A stretch of 62,038 bases of DNA from Brevibacterium sp. S22 (GCF_004745485.1 NZ_RHFG01000025.1:1-62038); one strand, 5' to 3'; shown: positions 1 to 8,474, numbered from the stretch's first letter. Numbers and translations are program-made. The notes: a model not told the origin generated them from the sequence alone.

Positions 1-128
1 ACCCGACGAAGAAGTCGAAGAAGGAAATCCGACGCAAGCTCAAATGGTATCTAGCGCGTCGGGTCTACAAGATCCTCAACGCGCTAGATACCGTTCCTCA
101 ACCTGCTTGACAAGACATAGAAGGATCA
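1..128 (+). mobile_element. Right end of an IS110-family insertion sequence (partial)
   Basis: The window opens inside an insertion sequence: the 3' end of a transposase is followed by a short non-coding tail that stops where a half palindrome begins at 129. The tail (gacaagacatagaaggatc) resembles the sequence that follows IS110-type transposases in actinobacteria, from general knowledge. No terminal inverted repeat is visible, as expected for IS110. The exact right boundary, placed at about 127-128, is an inference from the flanking repeat. Confidence 0.55.
3..110 (+). CDS. IS110-family transposase, C-terminal fragment
   Basis: The third forward frame is open from the window edge to TGA at 108-110 and encodes 35 residues, KKEIRRKLKWYLARRVYKIL being the core. 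Basic tails of the pattern T-K-x-E-x-x-R-x-L-K-R-Y-x-A-R are typical of IS110 (DEDD) transposases, which excise and integrate circular intermediates. The catalytic domain lies outside the window, so the family call rests on this tail and on the following non-coding sequence. It could also be a decayed copy. Confidence 0.5.
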   Translation, partial: PTKKSKKEIRRKLKWYLARRVYKILNALDTVPQPA

Positions 129-160
129 AGGTTGCAGAGCCGCCGTCGGGTAGCAAATTG
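129..160. repeat. Half of a dispersed palindrome, next to the IS110 end
   Basis: Positions 129-153 match the right arm of the intact palindrome at 10461-10516 in all but one base. The following CAAATTGG is the reverse complement of the left flank of that intact copy (CCAATTTG). The missing left arm is where the insertion sequence lies, which suggests that the element inserted into the loop of a full palindrome. Confidence 0.6.
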
Positions 161-163
161 GAA

Positions 164-1921
164 TTATTCGACGAGTTTGCCCTCCTGGCTGATCTCGCCG
201 GTGCGCATGAGCGCCGCGACGTCCTCCGAGACGTCCGGGATCGATTCGCGCTTGACCCCGGTCGTCGGCGACCACACGAGGTTGACCTGCAGCGCCGGGT
301 CCTGCTCGGGGTAGTCGCTGCGGTTGTGGCAGCCACGGGTCTCGCGACGCTCCAACGCGCATTCGATGGTCGCACGCGCGGCGAGCACCGAGGACTTGAG
401 GTCGAAGGCGTGCGCGAGGTCGGAGAATCCGGCGATGTCGGGATGGATTCCGACGAGTTCGAGTCGCGCCTCGATCGCCGCGAGCTTCTCCAACCCCGCT
501 ATCAGTCCGGCCTCGTCGCGGACGACTCCGGCGTGTTCGGTCATGAGGTTGCGGACCTCGCGCTGCAGCGCGCGGACGTTCTCCGTGCCTTCGGAGTCCA
601 GCAGATCGGCGATCTCGGCCCGCGCCTCGGCGACGGCGTCCTTCGACCGCACCTGCGCCTCCAGATCATCCGAGTACGCAACCGCCGACTGGCCGACGAT
701 GCGACCGAAGACGAGGAGCTCGATGAGCGAATTCCCGCCCAACCGGTTCGCTCCGTGCAGCCCGGACGAGGCCTCGCCGATGGCCCACAGCCCCTCGACG
801 TCGGTGCTGTGGTCGACCGGGTCGACCCACACTCCGCCCATCGAGTAGTGCGCGGTCGGGGCGATCTCGATCGGCGAGCGCGTGATGTCGAGCATCTGCG
901 TCTCCATGAGCGTGGCGAACACACGCGGCAATCGGCTCATGATCGTCTCGCGGGGCAGGTGGGACACGTCGAGCCAGACGCCGCCGTTCTCGGTGCCGCG
1001 GCCCTCGGCGATCTCGGTGTAGGCGGCCAGTGCCACGCGGTCGCGGGTGGACAGTTCCATGCGCTGCGGGTCATAGCGTTCCATGAACCGCTCCCCCAGA
1101 CCGTTGCGCAGGATGCCGCCCTCGCCGCGGGCCGCCTCGGAGACCAGGGTGCCGGCGGCGTTTTCGGGTTCGATGATGCCCGAGGGGTGGAACTGGACGA
1201 GCTCGGCGTCGCGCAGCCGGGCACCGGCATCGACGGCCAGGCGGAAGGAGTCGCCTGTGTTCTCATCCCGACGCGAGGAGGTCCGTCGCCAGATCCGGTT
1301 GTGTCCGCCGGCGGCGAGGATGACGGCGTCGGCGTAAATGCGGTAGCCGGTGCCGTCGATGACGTCGAAGCCGTAGGCACCGAAGATGCGACCGTCGGCC
1401 ACAAGCAGCTTCGTGATGTAGACGCGGTCGAGGATGGGGATGTTCAGGGCTTCGGCACGATGAATGAGGGTGCGCTGGATCTCGAGCCCGGTGTAGTCAC
1501 CGGCGAAAGCGGTGCGACGCCAGGTGTGGGCGCCGAAGAAGCGCTGTGAGATCCGACCGTCGTCCTCCTTCGCGAAGTCCATTCCATATCGCTCCAGGTC
1601 GGCGATGCCTTCGGCTGCTCCCTGGGTGACGATCTCGACGGTGCGGGGGTTGGCGAGGTCATAGGATTCCTTGATCGTGTCGGCCGCGTGCTGGGCCCAC
1701 GTGTCCTCGGGGTCGACGGTGGCCAGGGCCGCGTTGATGCCGCCGGCCGCCAGCGAAGTGTGCGCGTCCTCCTTCGGCCGTTTGCCCACGGCGAGGACGT
1801 CGGCGCCGGCTTCGGCGACTTCGATCGCGGCGCGCAGCCCCGATCCGCCGGTTCCGATGACCAGCACCGAGGTGGAGATTGAGTGTTCCCTGCGACGGGC
1901 AGTGCCCTGTGTGGTGTTCAT
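164..1921 (-). CDS. Fumarate reductase/succinate dehydrogenase-type flavoprotein
   Basis: 585-residue FAD-dependent oxidoreductase of the SdhA/FrdA/NadB superfamily. The N-terminus carries the dinucleotide-binding motif VLVIGTGGSGLRAA, then a GGINAAL segment, the substrate-site VQFHPSG motif, and the C-terminal RxxRGCHxRSDYPEQD signature of SdhA-like proteins. The start at 1921 (MNTTQ) follows GTGGAAATC; an upstream in-frame start would add 14 unlikely residues. No iron-sulphur or membrane-anchor subunit is adjacent, so it is not a standard sdhCAB operon: an orphan soluble reductase or an L-aspartate-oxidase relative are both possible. It is divergent from a LysR regulator across about 105 bp and is probably its target. 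Confidence 0.85.
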   Translation of the reverse strand: MNTTQGTARRREHSISTSVLVIGTGGSGLRAAIEVAEAGADVLAVGKRPKEDAHTSLAAGGINAALATVDPEDTWAQHAADTIKESYDLANPRTVEIVTQGAAEGIADLERYGMDFAKEDDGRISQRFFGAHTWRRTAFAGDYTGLEIQRTLIHRAEALNIPILDRVYITKLLVADGRIFGAYGFDVIDGTGYRIYADAVILAAGGHNRIWRRTSSRRDENTGDSFRLAVDAGARLRDAELVQFHPSGIIEPENAAGTLVSEAARGEGGILRNGLGERFMERYDPQRMELSTRDRVALAAYTEIAEGRGTENGGVWLDVSHLPRETIMSRLPRVFATLMETQMLDITRSPIEIAPTAHYSMGGVWVDPVDHSTDVEGLWAIGEASSGLHGANRLGGNSLIELLVFGRIVGQSAVAYSDDLEAQVRSKDAVAEARAEIADLLDSEGTENVRALQREVRNLMTEHAGVVRDEAGLIAGLEKLAAIEARLELVGIHPDIAGFSDLAHAFDLKSSVLAARATIECALERRETRGCHNRSDYPEQDPALQVNLVWSPTTGVKRESIPDVSEDVAALMRTGEISQEGKLVE

Positions 1922-1983
1922 GATTTCCACGTTAGGAGCACCTTGTCCATACGTCCAATGCATTGTTTGACTAGGGTCAATAG

Positions 1984-1996
1984 CGATAGACTATCG
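1984..1996. promoter_or_regulatory. Candidate LysR operator
   Basis: The divergent intergenic region contains CGATAGACTATCG, a perfect 6+1+6 palindrome, inside a longer ATAG-N7-CTAT arrangement. LysR-type regulators classically bind T-N11-A dyads in such divergent promoters, so this is a likely autoregulatory and target site. Inference only. Confidence 0.4.
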
Positions 1997-2027
1997 ACAT
2001 GGATGACCGACCAGATCGGGGGCAGTC

Positions 2028-2981
2028 ATGAACCTTGAACAGCTGAAAAGCTTCGCCGAGGTGGCCGCCACCGGCCATTTCACGAAGGCCGCCGCTTCGC
2101 TTCACCTGGCGCAGCCGTCGCTGTCCCGACAGATCTCGACTCTGGAGAAAGAACTCGGGGCCGAGCTCTTCCACCGTGCACACGGCCACATCACGCTCAC
2201 GGACGCTGGAAAGACCCTGCTGCCGACGGCGAAACGGATGCTCGCCGACGCCGAGGCGGTCCGCCGTGACATGGACGAGCTCGCCGGACTGCGCCGCGGA
2301 CGGGTCCGGCTGGGCGCGACTCCGACGCTGTGCGTGAGTCTGGTGGCCGAGGCGATCAGCCGGTTCCACACCGCCCATCCCGGCGTCGAGCTCGAGCTGA
2401 TGGAGAAGGGCTCACGCGAACTCATCGAAGCCCTGGCCGGCGGCGAGCTCGACCTCGCGCTCATCACCCGCACCTTCGAACTCGCCCCGCAGATGCCGCG
2501 GCTGAGCCTGCGCAGCGTGCTCGCCGAGGATCTCGTGGTCATCGCCGCCGCCGACAGCGACCTGCTGACGTCCGCCCGACAGGAGCGCGAACAGATCACC
2601 CTCGCCGAGGTGGCCGACCTTCCCCAGGTCCTGTTCCATCACGGATACGACCTGCGGGAGGCGACCTCGGCGGCGTTCGAATCGGCCGGCCTGACACCGA
2701 AAGTCGTCGTCGAAGGTGCGGAGATGGATGCAGTGCTGCGTTTCGTCGAACGCGGACTGGGGGTCGCGATCGTCCCGGCCATGGTGCTCGTCGACCGCCC
2801 TCTGCTGACGTCGGTGCCCCTGATCGATCCGCGGCTGCCGCGCACGGTCAGCCTTGCTGAGCGCGCGGACGTGCGGGCGACCAGGGCTGCCTCGGCGATG
2901 GAATCGACGATCCTCGACACCGCGCGCACGCTGACCACCGAAGAACCTGGCCTGGCCGCGCACGTACGGCTGGTGGGGTGA
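2028..2981 (+). CDS. LysR-family transcriptional regulator
   Basis: 317-residue LysR-type regulator. Residues 1-60 form the winged helix-turn-helix (FTKAAASLHLAQPSLSRQIS), followed by the linker helix and a periplasmic-binding-like effector domain from about residue 90 to 300. The start is preceded by GGGGGC seven bases upstream. It is divergent from the flavoprotein gene, the usual arrangement for a LysR protein and its target; the effector cannot be read from sequence. It ends 10 bp before the convergent monooxygenase gene. Confidence 0.9.
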   Translation: MNLEQLKSFAEVAATGHFTKAAASLHLAQPSLSRQISTLEKELGAELFHRAHGHITLTDAGKTLLPTAKRMLADAEAVRRDMDELAGLRRGRVRLGATPTLCVSLVAEAISRFHTAHPGVELELMEKGSRELIEALAGGELDLALITRTFELAPQMPRLSLRSVLAEDLVVIAAADSDLLTSARQEREQITLAEVADLPQVLFHHGYDLREATSAAFESAGLTPKVVVEGAEMDAVLRFVERGLGVAIVPAMVLVDRPLLTSVPLIDPRLPRTVSLAERADVRATRAASAMESTILDTARTLTTEEPGLAAHVRLVG

Positions 2982-2990
2982 GCCCGAGCC

Positions 2991-4043
2991 TCAGAACCAG
3001 GCGTCGGCGAGCAGCCGCAGGGACTGGCGCTGCACCTCGGGGTCAAAGGCGTAGGTGACGGTGATGAGTTCGTCGGCGCCGGTGCGCTGGACGAATTCGG
3101 CCATCTGCGCAGTCGCCGTGTCCGGGGAGCCGACGGCGCTGACCTGCAGCATCGGGCTGGTCCCGCCCTGCGCGGCGATCTCGGCCGGGTCGACCGGGGC
3201 CTGCAGACTGCGGCGACGGCCGGTGCGCATGTCATTGAACATCTGCTGGACCGAGGTGAACTGACGGGCCGCCTCGGCGTCGGTGTCGGCGACCATGACG
3301 TTGATCCCGGCCATGACATAGGGCTCGTCGATCTGCGCGGTCGGGGCGTCGGTGGTGAACGAATCACGGTACGTCTTGATCGCGATGTCGATCTGGTCGG
3401 GTGCGAAATGCGAGGCCAGTGAGAACGGCAGGCCGAGCTGACCGGCGATCGAGGCGCCGTTCATCGTCGATCCGAGCACCCAGATGGGTACGTCCATCCC
3501 TGCCGAGACCGCGGACTTGATCGGCGTGGTGTGCGCCTGCCCGGTATCGGAGAACCATCCCTGCATGTCGTAGATGTTCTGCGCGAAATCCTGCGGTTCG
3601 GCCGAGGAGCGGGCGAGCGCCTGCGCAGTCATTCCGTCGGTGCCGGGCGCACGGCCCAACCCTAAGTCGATGCGGTCGCCATGGATGTTCGCCAGCGTTC
3701 CGTACTGCTCGGCGACCATGAGCGGGGCGTGGTTGGGCAGCATGACACCGCCGGATCCGACCCGGATCTTCTCCGTCACCGAGGCGGCCTGCGAGATGAG
3801 CAGGGCCGTGGCGCTGGCGGCCAGGCCCATTGTGTTGTGGTGCTCGGCGAACCACAGTCGCTTGAATCCGAGTTCGTCGGCCAGCGTCGCCGAGGTCATC
3901 GATTCGGCGATCGCCTCGCGTGCGGTGGATCCTTCGCGGATGGAGACGAGGTCGAGGATATTCAGCGGTACGGACACGGTGCGGGGCCTTTCGATCGGTG
4001 GGTGCCGGACGCGCTCAGCAGAGGATGCGTCCGTTGAGGTCAA
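2991..4043 (-). CDS. LLM-class flavin-dependent oxidoreductase
   Basis: 350-residue luciferase-like monooxygenase, a TIM-barrel enzyme that uses reduced FMN (or F420 in some relatives). Recognisable family features are LNILDLVSIREGSTAREAI near the N-terminus, RLWFAEHHNT (the AEHH signature of the MsnO8/YhbW-like group), IRVGSGGVMLPNHAPLMVAE and RIDLGLGRAPGTD. The substrate is unknown. It appears monocistronic: its 3' end abuts the convergent lysR gene, and upstream lie a triple 26-bp repeat and the 3' end of the iron-binding lipoprotein gene. Confidence 0.88.
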   Translation of the reverse strand: MTSTDASSAERVRHPPIERPRTVSVPLNILDLVSIREGSTAREAIAESMTSATLADELGFKRLWFAEHHNTMGLAASATALLISQAASVTEKIRVGSGGVMLPNHAPLMVAEQYGTLANIHGDRIDLGLGRAPGTDGMTAQALARSSAEPQDFAQNIYDMQGWFSDTGQAHTTPIKSAVSAGMDVPIWVLGSTMNGASIAGQLGLPFSLASHFAPDQIDIAIKTYRDSFTTDAPTAQIDEPYVMAGINVMVADTDAEAARQFTSVQQMFNDMRTGRRRSLQAPVDPAEIAAQGGTSPMLQVSAVGSPDTATAQMAEFVQRTGADELITVTYAFDPEVQRQSLRLLADAWF

Positions 4044-4088
4044 CAGTCCACCGGGACGGTTCTATTCCTCCGGCGCCGGCAATCGCGC

Positions 4089-4166
4089 GACCTCGGCCGC
4101 GACCGCTCACTTCTGACCTCGGCCGCGACCGCTCACTTCTGACCTCGGCCGCGACCGCTCACTTCT
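4089..4166. repeat. 26-bp tandem repeat, three copies, covering a stop codon
   Basis: Three near-identical 26-bp units start at 4089, 4115 and 4141 (core GACCTCGGCCGCGACCGCTC). The last unit overlaps the end of the lipoprotein gene and contains its stop codon (complement, 4159-4161), so the upstream-lying units are extra copies of the gene's 3' end including the stop. Confidence 0.85.
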
Positions 4167-5112
4167 TGAGGATGTCCTCGATGCCGCTCTGGGTGTTCAG
4201 CCATTCGAGGCTGGCCGGGCTCGCCGCGTTGATCGCCGCAGCGAAGTTCTCGTCGATGAACATCGCCGAGTCGTTCTGCACCGCCGGCAGATCCTTGTAC
4301 GCCGGATTGTCTTCGATGAGCTTCTTTCCGTCGTCATCGAGAGGCCAGATGAAGAGATAGTCGGCGTCGAGCTCGTTCATCTTCTCTGTGGACAGGGCGA
4401 CGTTGTTGACCTCGTCGGCTGTCTGGTGTTTGCCGGGTTTGAGGCCGTAGAGCTCGAGCGGCTTCGCATTGCCGAAGAAGATCTCGCCCTTCTGCGGGGA
4501 GATCAGCTGATACGTTTTGCCCGTGACTCCGAGCTCGTCACCGGTGGATTCGAGGTCACGTTTCGTCTTTTCGATGAGTTCGTCGACCTCCTTGTCTTTT
4601 CCGAGCGCCGTGCCGACGGCCTTGGCCGTGTCGTCCCAATCGGGGTTGGCCGCGTCGGAATCCGGCGTGACGACGGGCGCGACGGCTGAGAGCTGCTTGT
4701 ACACCGATTCGTCCGTGACGTTCCACGGTGCGGCCAGAATGACGTCGGGTTCGAGCTCGGCGACGTTCTCGACGTTGACTTCGAACGATTGCCCGTCGAC
4801 CAGGGAGTCATCGGCAACATCGCCGAGGAGGTCCTGCTCCCAGGGATAGAGGCCGTCCGATCCTGTGGCCACCATCCCGGCCACTGCGACCGGTTTGCGG
4901 CCCAGCGCCGCGGCAGTGTCCGCAGCGGCGCCGTTGATCGCCACGATGCGCTTCACGTCCTTCGGAACCTCGACCTCGCCCTGGCCAGTCGGCACGGTGA
5001 TCGTTTCCGACTCACCTGACTCATCGGCGGAGGAGCTGCCTCCGCCGCATCCGCCGAGTGCCAAGGACCCTGCGGCAAGCACGGATACGAACACACCGAC
5101 TGACTTCTTCAT
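4159..5112 (-). CDS. Iron-siderophore ABC transporter substrate-binding lipoprotein
   Basis: 317-residue FepB/FatB-type (class III) solute-binding protein that would capture ferric siderophore outside the membrane. It starts MKKSVGVFVSVLAAGSLALG and has the lipobox LGGC for lipid attachment. The mature part includes the typical KRIVAINGAAADTAAALG region and the EPDVILAA hinge motif. The start at 5112 is set by a strong GAAGGAG Shine-Dalgarno; the in-frame extension upstream is rejected. No permease or ATPase gene is adjacent, so it is an orphan component. A DtxR/IdeR-type box about 155 bp upstream indicates iron repression. Confidence 0.88.
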   Translation of the reverse strand: MKKSVGVFVSVLAAGSLALGGCGGGSSSADESGESETITVPTGQGEVEVPKDVKRIVAINGAAADTAAALGRKPVAVAGMVATGSDGLYPWEQDLLGDVADDSLVDGQSFEVNVENVAELEPDVILAAPWNVTDESVYKQLSAVAPVVTPDSDAANPDWDDTAKAVGTALGKDKEVDELIEKTKRDLESTGDELGVTGKTYQLISPQKGEIFFGNAKPLELYGLKPGKHQTADEVNNVALSTEKMNELDADYLFIWPLDDDGKKLIEDNPAYKDLPAVQNDSAMFIDENFAAAINAASPASLEWLNTQSGIEDILKK

Positions 5113-5266
5113 CAATTTCTCCTTCGCATGCACTTTCGAAAGTCTCTGTGGGCCTGCCGTAGGGAATCGTCTGGGCGCTCTCACCGCGTGCATGCACGAG
5201 CTGGGGCACTGTCAGCGCCTCGGTGGCGCGCTCATCGTCGACGCCGAGACCACATTCGAGCAACTC

Positions 5267-5285
5267 TAAGGTCAGGCTAACCTAA
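5267..5285 (-). promoter_or_regulatory. DtxR/IdeR-type iron box
   Basis: TAAGGTCAGGCTAACCTAA matches the 19-bp DtxR/IdeR consensus TTAGGTTAGGCTAACCTAA at 17 positions. It lies about 155 bp upstream of the siderophore-binding lipoprotein and would repress it when Fe2+ is plentiful. The region 5113-5476 otherwise holds the 5' leader of that gene and the promoter side of the sugar dehydrogenase. Confidence 0.85.
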
Positions 5286-5476
5286 AAATAGCCGACCGGT
5301 CTGCGTCCGGCAAGCGGATGTCTCTCGTCGAGCAACGCGGCAACTGCGAGACGCCCGACCGGCATCTCACCTCCGGCGGGCCTCTTCAGCCAGTCCCTCC
5401 AAGGAAATCAGCCATTCTCTCCACAACAGCGGGAGGATAGGCTGGACTGTACTGGCCCTCATGCACAGGAGGAACC

Positions 5477-6793
5477 GTGGAATCCACGGCGCACCCGCAG
5501 CGACTCGCTCAGTCCTTTCCGACGTCTGTCTGGCATCGCCTGCGGCCCGATCAGTTTCGCCTGAGATCCTGCCGGACCCTTCTGCGGCAGTTCCGAGCCC
5601 CCAGACTGCAGAGTCAGTGGCGTCTCACTGGAATCGCCTTCACCGTGGTCGCCCTGCTCACCGCCTGCTCTTCGGGCGCCGGCGAAACCGACGACCGGGA
5701 CGGGACCGCCTCGGCGGGGGCCGAATCCGAGTCCTCAGGCGCACAGTCCGGGTCGGATTCCGCAGCGGGAGCGCCGGATGCCGACTCGCCCGAGGTCGTC
5801 GCCACCGGACTCGAGGCTCCGTGGTCAGTCGCCTTCACCGGCGACACGCCCCTGGTCAGCGAACGCGATTCCGGACGCATCCTCGAAATCGGCGATGACG
5901 GGCAGGCGCGGGAGATCGGCCGCATCGACGAAGTCTCTGGATCCGGCGAGGCCGGGCTCCACGGACTCGCCGTCGACGATGACCGTCTCTACGCCTTCTT
6001 TGCAGCGGGGACGGAGAATCGGATCGTGCGGTTCGACCTCCTCGGCGAGGCCGGAGATCTGTCGCTGGGTGAGGAAGAGACGATCCTCGACGGCCTGCCC
6101 ACCGCGAACTTCCACAACGGCGGACGTCTGGCTCTCGGCCCTGACCGCATGCTCTATGCCACGCTCGGCGACACGGGCGATCGCGACAGTGCGCAGGATG
6201 AGAAGGCGCTGTCGGGAAAGATTCTGCGCATGACTCCCGACGGTCAGGTACCTGACGATAACCCGTTCGGCGATTCGCTCGTCTTCAGCATGGGCCACCG
6301 GAACCCGCAGGGCATCGGATGGGATGACGAGGGCACGATGTATGCCTCGGAGTTCGGGCAGGACACGTGGGATGAGCTCAACGTCATCGAAGCCGGAGGC
6401 AACTACGGCTGGCCCGAGGTCGAAGGCATCGCCGAGGATGCTGGCGCGGGTGGAGATGCCGGCCGCGCGGGTGGAGATGCCGGCGGCGCGGGCGGAGATG
6501 CCGGCGGCGATTTCATCGATCCGGTGCAGCAGTGGTCCCCCGCCGAGGCGAGCCCGAGCGGACTGGCCGTCACCGACGACAACATCCTCATCGCCGGTCT
6601 GCGTGGCGAGCGCCTGCACCAGGTGCCCCTTGATGACCTCTCGACTTCCACCGAGCTGTGGTCCGGCGAACATGGGCGGCTGCGCGATGTGGTCCAGGCG
6701 CCCGACGGTTCGCTGCTCGTACTCACGAACAACACCGACGGCCGCGGAGAGCCCGGCCCGGACGACGACCGGCTCCTGCGCTTCACACCCTGA
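5477..6793 (+). CDS. PQQ-dependent sugar dehydrogenase (GSDH-type lipoprotein)
   Basis: 438-residue secreted beta-propeller of the glucose/sorbosone dehydrogenase family (YliI/Asd type), oxidising aldoses with PQQ. After a long basic N-terminus there is a membrane segment ending in the lipobox LLTAC, then a low-complexity spacer. Family motifs are GLEAPWSVAF, GEAGLHGLAV, NFHNGGRLALGPD, LSGKILRMTPDG, GHRNPQGIGWD and NYGWPEVEG. The GTG start is supported by AGGAGG four bases upstream. A triple GGDAG repeat interrupts the propeller between NYGWPEVEG and the next blade. PQQ biosynthesis genes are not in the window. Confidence 0.87.
   Translation: MESTAHPQRLAQSFPTSVWHRLRPDQFRLRSCRTLLRQFRAPRLQSQWRLTGIAFTVVALLTACSSGAGETDDRDGTASAGAESESSGAQSGSDSAAGAPDADSPEVVATGLEAPWSVAFTGDTPLVSERDSGRILEIGDDGQAREIGRIDEVSGSGEAGLHGLAVDDDRLYAFFAAGTENRIVRFDLLGEAGDLSLGEEETILDGLPTANFHNGGRLALGPDRMLYATLGDTGDRDSAQDEKALSGKILRMTPDGQVPDDNPFGDSLVFSMGHRNPQGIGWDDEGTMYASEFGQDTWDELNVIEAGGNYGWPEVEGIAEDAGAGGDAGRAGGDAGGAGGDAGGDFIDPVQQWSPAEASPSGLAVTDDNILIAGLRGERLHQVPLDDLSTSTELWSGEHGRLRDVVQAPDGSLLVLTNNTDGRGEPGPDDDRLLRFTP
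6449..6511 (+). repeat. In-frame 21-bp tandem repeat, three copies
   Basis: Three 21-bp units at 6449, 6470 and 6491 encode a seven-residue GGDAGGA-like repeat inside the sugar dehydrogenase. The length keeps the frame open; the segment is not part of the conserved propeller. Confidence 0.85.
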
Positions 6794-6804
6794 CGGCGTC
6801 GGCA

Positions 6805-6930
6805 CCAGCTGCCAGCCGCCTGGCCGCCCGGTCGTCTGGCCGCCTGGCCGTCTGGGGGCCTAGCCGCCTCGCCCGAGCCTCGCCGCCCGGCGGTCTTGCC
6901 CGAGCCTAGCCGCCTCGCCGCCTCGCCCGA
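6805..6930. repeat. Degenerate CCGCCTGGCC/CCGCCTCGCCCGAGCC repeats
   Basis: Between the convergent sugar dehydrogenase and copC-like genes, short units based on GCCGCCTGGCCG and then GCCGCCTCGCCCGAGC alternate for about 125 bp. There is no coding potential with start and ribosome site. The rest of the 6794-7106 gap is occupied by the 64-bp palindrome. Confidence 0.6.
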
Positions 6931-6934
6931 GCTT

Positions 6935-6998
6935 CGTTCAAGCGTGAGCCCGGTTATCGATAGGAACACCGGCCGATAACCGGGCTCGCGCTTGAACG
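6935..6998. repeat. 64-bp CGTTCAAG palindrome, copy A
   Basis: It begins CGTTCAAG and ends CTTGAACG. The 25-bp arms match at 24 positions and flank a 14-bp loop. It lies between two convergent genes, so it may also act as a two-way transcription stop, although no T-run follows. It belongs to the family also found at 13707, 15869, 15949 and 18186. Confidence 0.9.
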
Positions 6999-7106
6999 AC
7001 GAACCAGACGCTTCACAGAAGACACCGAGGCCCCGAACGCGCATTGCGTTCGAGGCCTCGTAAAAGGTGATGCGCCGACAGAACCCGCCCCGCCGACGGA
7101 ATCCGC

Positions 7107-7754
7107 TCAGTTGTCCTTGGTGCCGGGCAGGCCCTGGGACTTGCGGCGCATGAGCAGGACGACGATGACGATGATGGCCAGGCCACCCACGGACAGCAGC
7201 ACGATCATCGGCGTCGACATTCCGGAATCGCTGCCGGTGGACTCACCGATCTCGCCGCGGTCTTCGGTGTCCTTGCCCGGCTCGTCGACGACTCCGCCGC
7301 CGAGTCCGGCCTTCGTCGACTCTTCGGATGATTCCTTGACGTCACCGCCGGCACCCTCAGCGTCCTTGATCGCGAATGAGTAGTCGCCGGAGATCGGGTG
7401 GCCGTCCTGGGAGACCACGCGCCAGGTGACCTTGTAGTCGCCGGGCTTGAGGTCATCGGGCAGGGCAACGCTGAGCTTCTTGCCCTCGACGGTCAGCTCG
7501 CCTGCAGAGACGTCCTTGCCGTCGACGACGACCGTGACCTCGGAGCCGACTTCCTGGATCTCGCCGGAGAAGGTCATCTCGAGCCATTCGGGCTGCTGAT
7601 CGAGTTCGGCACCGTCCTCGGGATTCGACGACACCAGCTGATCATGCGCACTGGCGGCGGGAGCGAAAGCGAACACGCTCATCGCAGCCACCAGCAGGGC
7701 GGCGAAGCCCAGCCTGAGAGCGGACCAGTTCTGTCGTGTCATGAGTCGAGCCAT
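7107..7754 (-). CDS. CopC-domain copper resistance/YcnJ-like membrane-anchored protein
   Basis: 215-residue exported protein. A signal peptide (about residues 1-37, ending APAASA) precedes a CopC beta-barrel starting with the conserved His of AHDQLVSSNPEDGAEL. Further motifs are VTWRVVSQDGHPISGDYSF, both typical Cu-binding CopC features, then an acidic linker and one C-terminal transmembrane helix (MIVLLSVGGLAIIVIVVLLM) followed by basic residues. The start at 7754 follows GAAGGAG. In actinobacteria such proteins bind copper at the cell surface; the CopD partner is not adjacent. Confidence 0.87.
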   Translation of the reverse strand: MARLMTRQNWSALRLGFAALLVAAMSVFAFAPAASAHDQLVSSNPEDGAELDQQPEWLEMTFSGEIQEVGSEVTVVVDGKDVSAGELTVEGKKLSVALPDDLKPGDYKVTWRVVSQDGHPISGDYSFAIKDAEGAGGDVKESSEESTKAGLGGGVVDEPGKDTEDRGEIGESTGSDSGMSTPMIVLLSVGGLAIIVIVVLLMRRKSQGLPGTKDN

Positions 7755-7819
7755 GAGAGTTTCTCCTTCGAGGCGTACCTGCGATTTCGGTCGTATCAGC
7801 AAGCTTGTGCCTACTAGTA

Positions 7820-8398
7820 TCACTGAGTTTTCGCGGCCAGCGCGCGCAGATGATCCGTGATTCCCGGCACGGACACTTCAATTGTCTCAAGAGTTTCTTC
7901 GAAATCCTTGAATTCCCCGTACCAAGGATCCTCGACGTCCGGGGCCGGGATTTCGTCACCACTCGCCGAGGCGGCCCTCCCCTCGTCCGCGCCCACCGCA
8001 GTTCCCTCGGCTCCCGCACCCTGCCGGTCGCAGCCCACCCGCGGATCGAGCTCGCGCAGCATCCGCAGCTCCGGGGCCGCCTCGGCGGGAAGATCAGCGA
8101 TCATCCGCTGCAGGGCACGGTAATGGCGGGCGGTCATCGCCACGGCGAGGTCGCGTCCTGTTAACCATTCGGGCGTGATCTGCCGGGCGACGTGGTCGTC
8201 GGTGCGGTAGCCCGCGGCGGCGAGCACGCGTGCCTGACGTGGGTCGATGGGGTTGCCGGCCTCCTCGTCGCTGATTCCGGCGGAGTCGATGACCGCCTCG
8301 GTGCCGGTTTCGGCAAGGTGATGTTCAAGCACGCGCTCGGCGGTGACGGACCGGCAGATGTTACCGGTGCACACGAAAACGACGGATGCCATACTCAT
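7820..8398 (-). CDS. Low-molecular-weight protein-tyrosine phosphatase
   Basis: 192-residue LMW-PTP of the Wzb/PtpA type, dephosphorylating phosphotyrosine. The catalytic P-loop VCTGNICRS (C-x5-R) lies near the N-terminus and the general-acid DPW motif (EDPWYGEF) near the C-terminus. The start at 8398 follows GAGGAGGAA. Between helices there is an insert of about 30 residues (roughly from GCDRQGAGAEG to SGDEIPAP), not usual for the family, whose DNA contains one CCGAGGCGG motif. It lies just upstream of the copC-like gene on the same strand; a functional link is not evident. Confidence 0.9.
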   Translation of the reverse strand: MSMASVVFVCTGNICRSVTAERVLEHHLAETGTEAVIDSAGISDEEAGNPIDPRQARVLAAAGYRTDDHVARQITPEWLTGRDLAVAMTARHYRALQRMIADLPAEAAPELRMLRELDPRVGCDRQGAGAEGTAVGADEGRAASASGDEIPAPDVEDPWYGEFKDFEETLETIEVSVPGITDHLRALAAKTQ

Positions 8399-8474
8399 TC
8401 GTTCCTCCTCGTTCCACGACAGGCGGGCGGGCGACGACGATCGTCGACGGCACTGATCACGATACTGTTGGGCC

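Noticed and set aside
44..1549. Long open frame opposite the flavoprotein gene
   Set aside because: It is an antisense shadow in GC-rich coding DNA; Arg/Asp/Val-rich composition, no domain, and it crosses the IS110 end.
6935..6998. Integron attC site
   Set aside because: The ends GTTCAAG/CTTGAAC do not match the GTTRRRY/RYYYAAC core, and no integrase or cassette pattern is present.
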